NCBI GenBank assembly: GCA_032433595.1 | Contig: JASWJB010000010.1 | Span: 124,001-188,000, forward strand | Direction: 5' to 3' | Origin: Conoideocrella luteorostrata | Lineage: Eukaryota > Ascomycota > Sordariomycetes > Hypocreales > Clavicipitaceae | DNA: 64,000 nt | Part shown: positions 62,398 through 64,000 of the stretch, in pieces | Position numbering within the stretch: the first letter of the stretch is position 1 | Layout: every line of letters starts with the position of its first letter | Made by a program: the position numbers and the translations under genes | The notes under the pieces: generated by a model | What the model saw: the letters and a program-made list of their open reading frames with translations, nothing else | What the model was told of the DNA's origin: nothing | The model's database searches: none

Positions 62398-63267
62398 TCA
62401 GTTTTGTCGTTTGCGTCGCTGAGATACAAGTTTTTTATAGAAGGCCTTCTTGCCAGATGACTTATTGCGCTGGATACTGGCATATTTCGTCAGCAGCTTC
62501 TGTCCATCCAACCCCCCCGTCATTTCTTTTAAGATGGTATCTTTCTTTTCTTTCCTCGTGAGTCTTGCACTATGAAAGTCTGTAGGTCCGACGATCACCT
62601 GTCCAACCTGTGAATACTCTGGCGCATTGGCCCTCAGAGCCTTTTTTTGGTGCTTCGGATCTATAACGCCTCGCATTCGCAGCAACTGCCATTCGCGTTT
62701 GAATTCTGGGGTGAGGTCTGTCTTGGGCAAATTAAACCAATCAGTGCCAGCAGAATTCTGTTGTTGAATGTTAGTAGCCGTGCATGAGCAAACGCTAAGG
62801 CATTGATGGATATTGTAAAGAGACTAGTACTATAAAGAATTCAGAGTAACTATGATAAGATTGAAATCATGTAGTCTAGAGGCCATGATCCAAGACGGAT
62901 ACGAGCCTCAAGTCAAGGTGCCGAGAGGGGCTGCTTTTCATCACTATTCTTTCCAATCGCAAAACCGCGATTGGGACAAGCATACACAAGAAAAAAAATC
63001 CCAAAAATCGGAATGACAGCAAGTAGGGAAATGATAACACGCAACTGTAGAAATATTTCTCACCTCTTCGGTACTAGCCATGGCTAGTTCGTTCTTCTGG
63101 AGTTTGCGAACACTAAGGTTATCTTCTTGCGCTCTCCGAATGCTTGTTTTCCCCGTTGGTTCTTTTAATGAGAATGACTTGTCCTTGCTTCCTGAAGAGT
63201 GCGGCTGAAGGCGCTCTTCAGCCTGACGGAGTAAATCATAAATATGATTATTCGAGATATCTGGCAT
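62398..63267 (-). CDS. fcf2: Fcf2-like pre-rRNA processing factor
   Basis: Nucleolar factor of early 18S rRNA maturation. Exons 63064-63267 and 62398-62757 give 187 aa. The second exon opens NSAGTDWFNLPKTDLTPEFK, then REWQLLRMRGVIDPKHQKKA, QVGQVIVGPTDFHSARLTRK and a basic C terminus (KKAFYKKLVSQRRKRQN), all family hallmarks. The first exon encodes ISNNHIYDLLRQAEERLQ and a Lys/Ser-rich region ending ELAMASTEE. The 306-bp intron 62758-63063 is long for this window and may hide another exon. The frame stays open upstream of 63267, so the true start may lie in a further 5' exon. Confidence 0.85.
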
Positions 63268-63772
63268 CGCTTTCGCAATTAATGAAGTGACGCTGCCGCC
63301 TGCTGTATGACATTGTGAAGCTGGCCTGGCAAACATGAAAAAAATTGATTGAATGAGTATTAGTGGGGAGTTGGGCGAAGTAGCTCGGATTACATAATGA
63401 TAATAGCCAATCAGACACCATTTCATTATAGACCCACTATCAGCCTCGGAGTAGTTAGTGGGAGGTAACTCTGTTAGTACCTAAAGCCATTGGGTGTCTC
63501 CTCGTTCACTCTGCACGTACATCAATCAACAGCATCTACTTGGTCAAAAATATCTCACGCAAACCGCTGTATGATCATCGCCAGATGTCGCCACAGTAGC
63601 TCCGAGCCCTCCGCGATTAGTAATAGCATTCACTTGAACCTATTAGAAGGAAATATTACTCACTACGCCCCAGTAACCAAGACCTCAAGCGCAGGTAGCT
63701 TTATCAACTACTGAAACTTGCGACTCGGCACCTCCAACCTTGCCTTCGGACATTAGTACAGGTGCCATTGAA
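63268..63772. other. Divergent intergenic region at the right end
   Basis: About 0.5 kb; promoters of fcf2 and the edge gene. A missed fcf2 5' exon could lie on the left side. No other feature was seen. Confidence 0.5.
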
Positions 63773-64000
63773 ATGGACTCGCAAAATCAACCACAGCAGT
63801 CTCACTCACAGCCGAATCGCTCGGCTCCTGCCTATGATCCTAGTCATGGTGGCCACTATGGTAGGCACTATGATGTCCTTCTGCCTTCGTACTGACAGAA
63901 TCACTGACTAAGAACCACCACAGGAGCTTGTGCAGCAGTTTGTTTGCCTATCTCTCGAAATTTGGTTGAATGTAACTGATCCTTCCAATTAGCTAGCTTC
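63773..64000 (+). CDS. Unidentified gene, 5' end only
   Basis: Not recognised. The ATG at 63773 opens MDSQNQPQQSHSQPNRSAPA and YDPSHGGHY, a Gln/Ser/His-rich segment typical of a disordered N terminus. A GTAGGC donor at 63861 and a CACCACAG acceptor at 63923 give a 63-bp intron; the following frame reads GACAA, then a likely second donor (GTTTGT, 63938). The rest lies beyond the window, so no function can be proposed. Confidence 0.45.

Overview
This window is nuclear DNA from a filamentous ascomycete, most likely a Eurotiomycete (Aspergillus/Penicillium or Onygenales relatives). The evidence is short spliceosomal introns (about 45-120 bp) with GT-AG ends and CTAAC/CTGAC branch sites, a clear flbD conidiation regulator, and many copies of the TACTCCGTA/TACGGAGTA motif between genes. 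No bacterial, plasmid, phage or CRISPR features were seen. I rebuilt exon-intron structures by hand from reading frame, splice sites and family motifs. Most coding sums close in frame, but no transcript or database check was possible.

Layout. 1-15 kb: APC/C activator Cdh1 (cut by the left edge), a conserved fungal protein of unknown function, NatB catalytic subunit Naa20, a Tra2-like RNA-binding protein, ER-Golgi tether Sec39, and a complex I 15-kDa (NDUFS5-type) subunit. 15-25 kb: gene-poor DNA around flbD alone. 25-39 kb: a large nucleocytoplasmic O-GlcNAc transferase, ribosomal protein L12, COPII Sec23, a mitochondrial alpha/beta hydrolase (ABHD11/Imo32 type) and ribosomal protein S1 (S3Ae). 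40-46 kb: Urc1 (GTP cyclohydrolase II-like), Elf1 and uracil phosphoribosyltransferase. Urc1 and UPRT are both components of the fungal URC uracil-catabolism route, so the block looks like a reduced URC cluster. 46-54 kb: a short-chain dehydrogenase, acireductone dioxygenase (methionine salvage), Derlin, the centromeric histone CENP-A, a FUN14-like protein and Xaa-Pro aminopeptidase P. 55-64 kb: mitochondrial TrpRS, an importin-13-like karyopherin, mitoribosomal uS10m, the rRNA-processing factor Fcf2 and the start of an unidentified gene at the right edge.

Most genes are housekeeping and are not operon-like. The shared themes are mitochondria (NDUFS5, ABHD11-like, TrpRS, uS10m, FUN14), secretion and ER (Sec39, Sec23, Derlin), cell cycle/chromosome (Cdh1, CENP-A) and translation/ribosome (L12, S1, Fcf2, uS10m). 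The most unusual observations are the 19-exon URC1 gene with 4-nt and 9-nt microexons, a missing cysteine in the NDUFS5 twin CX9C motif, a perfect 23-bp inverted repeat in the flbD desert, and the palindromic CTCCGTA repeats.
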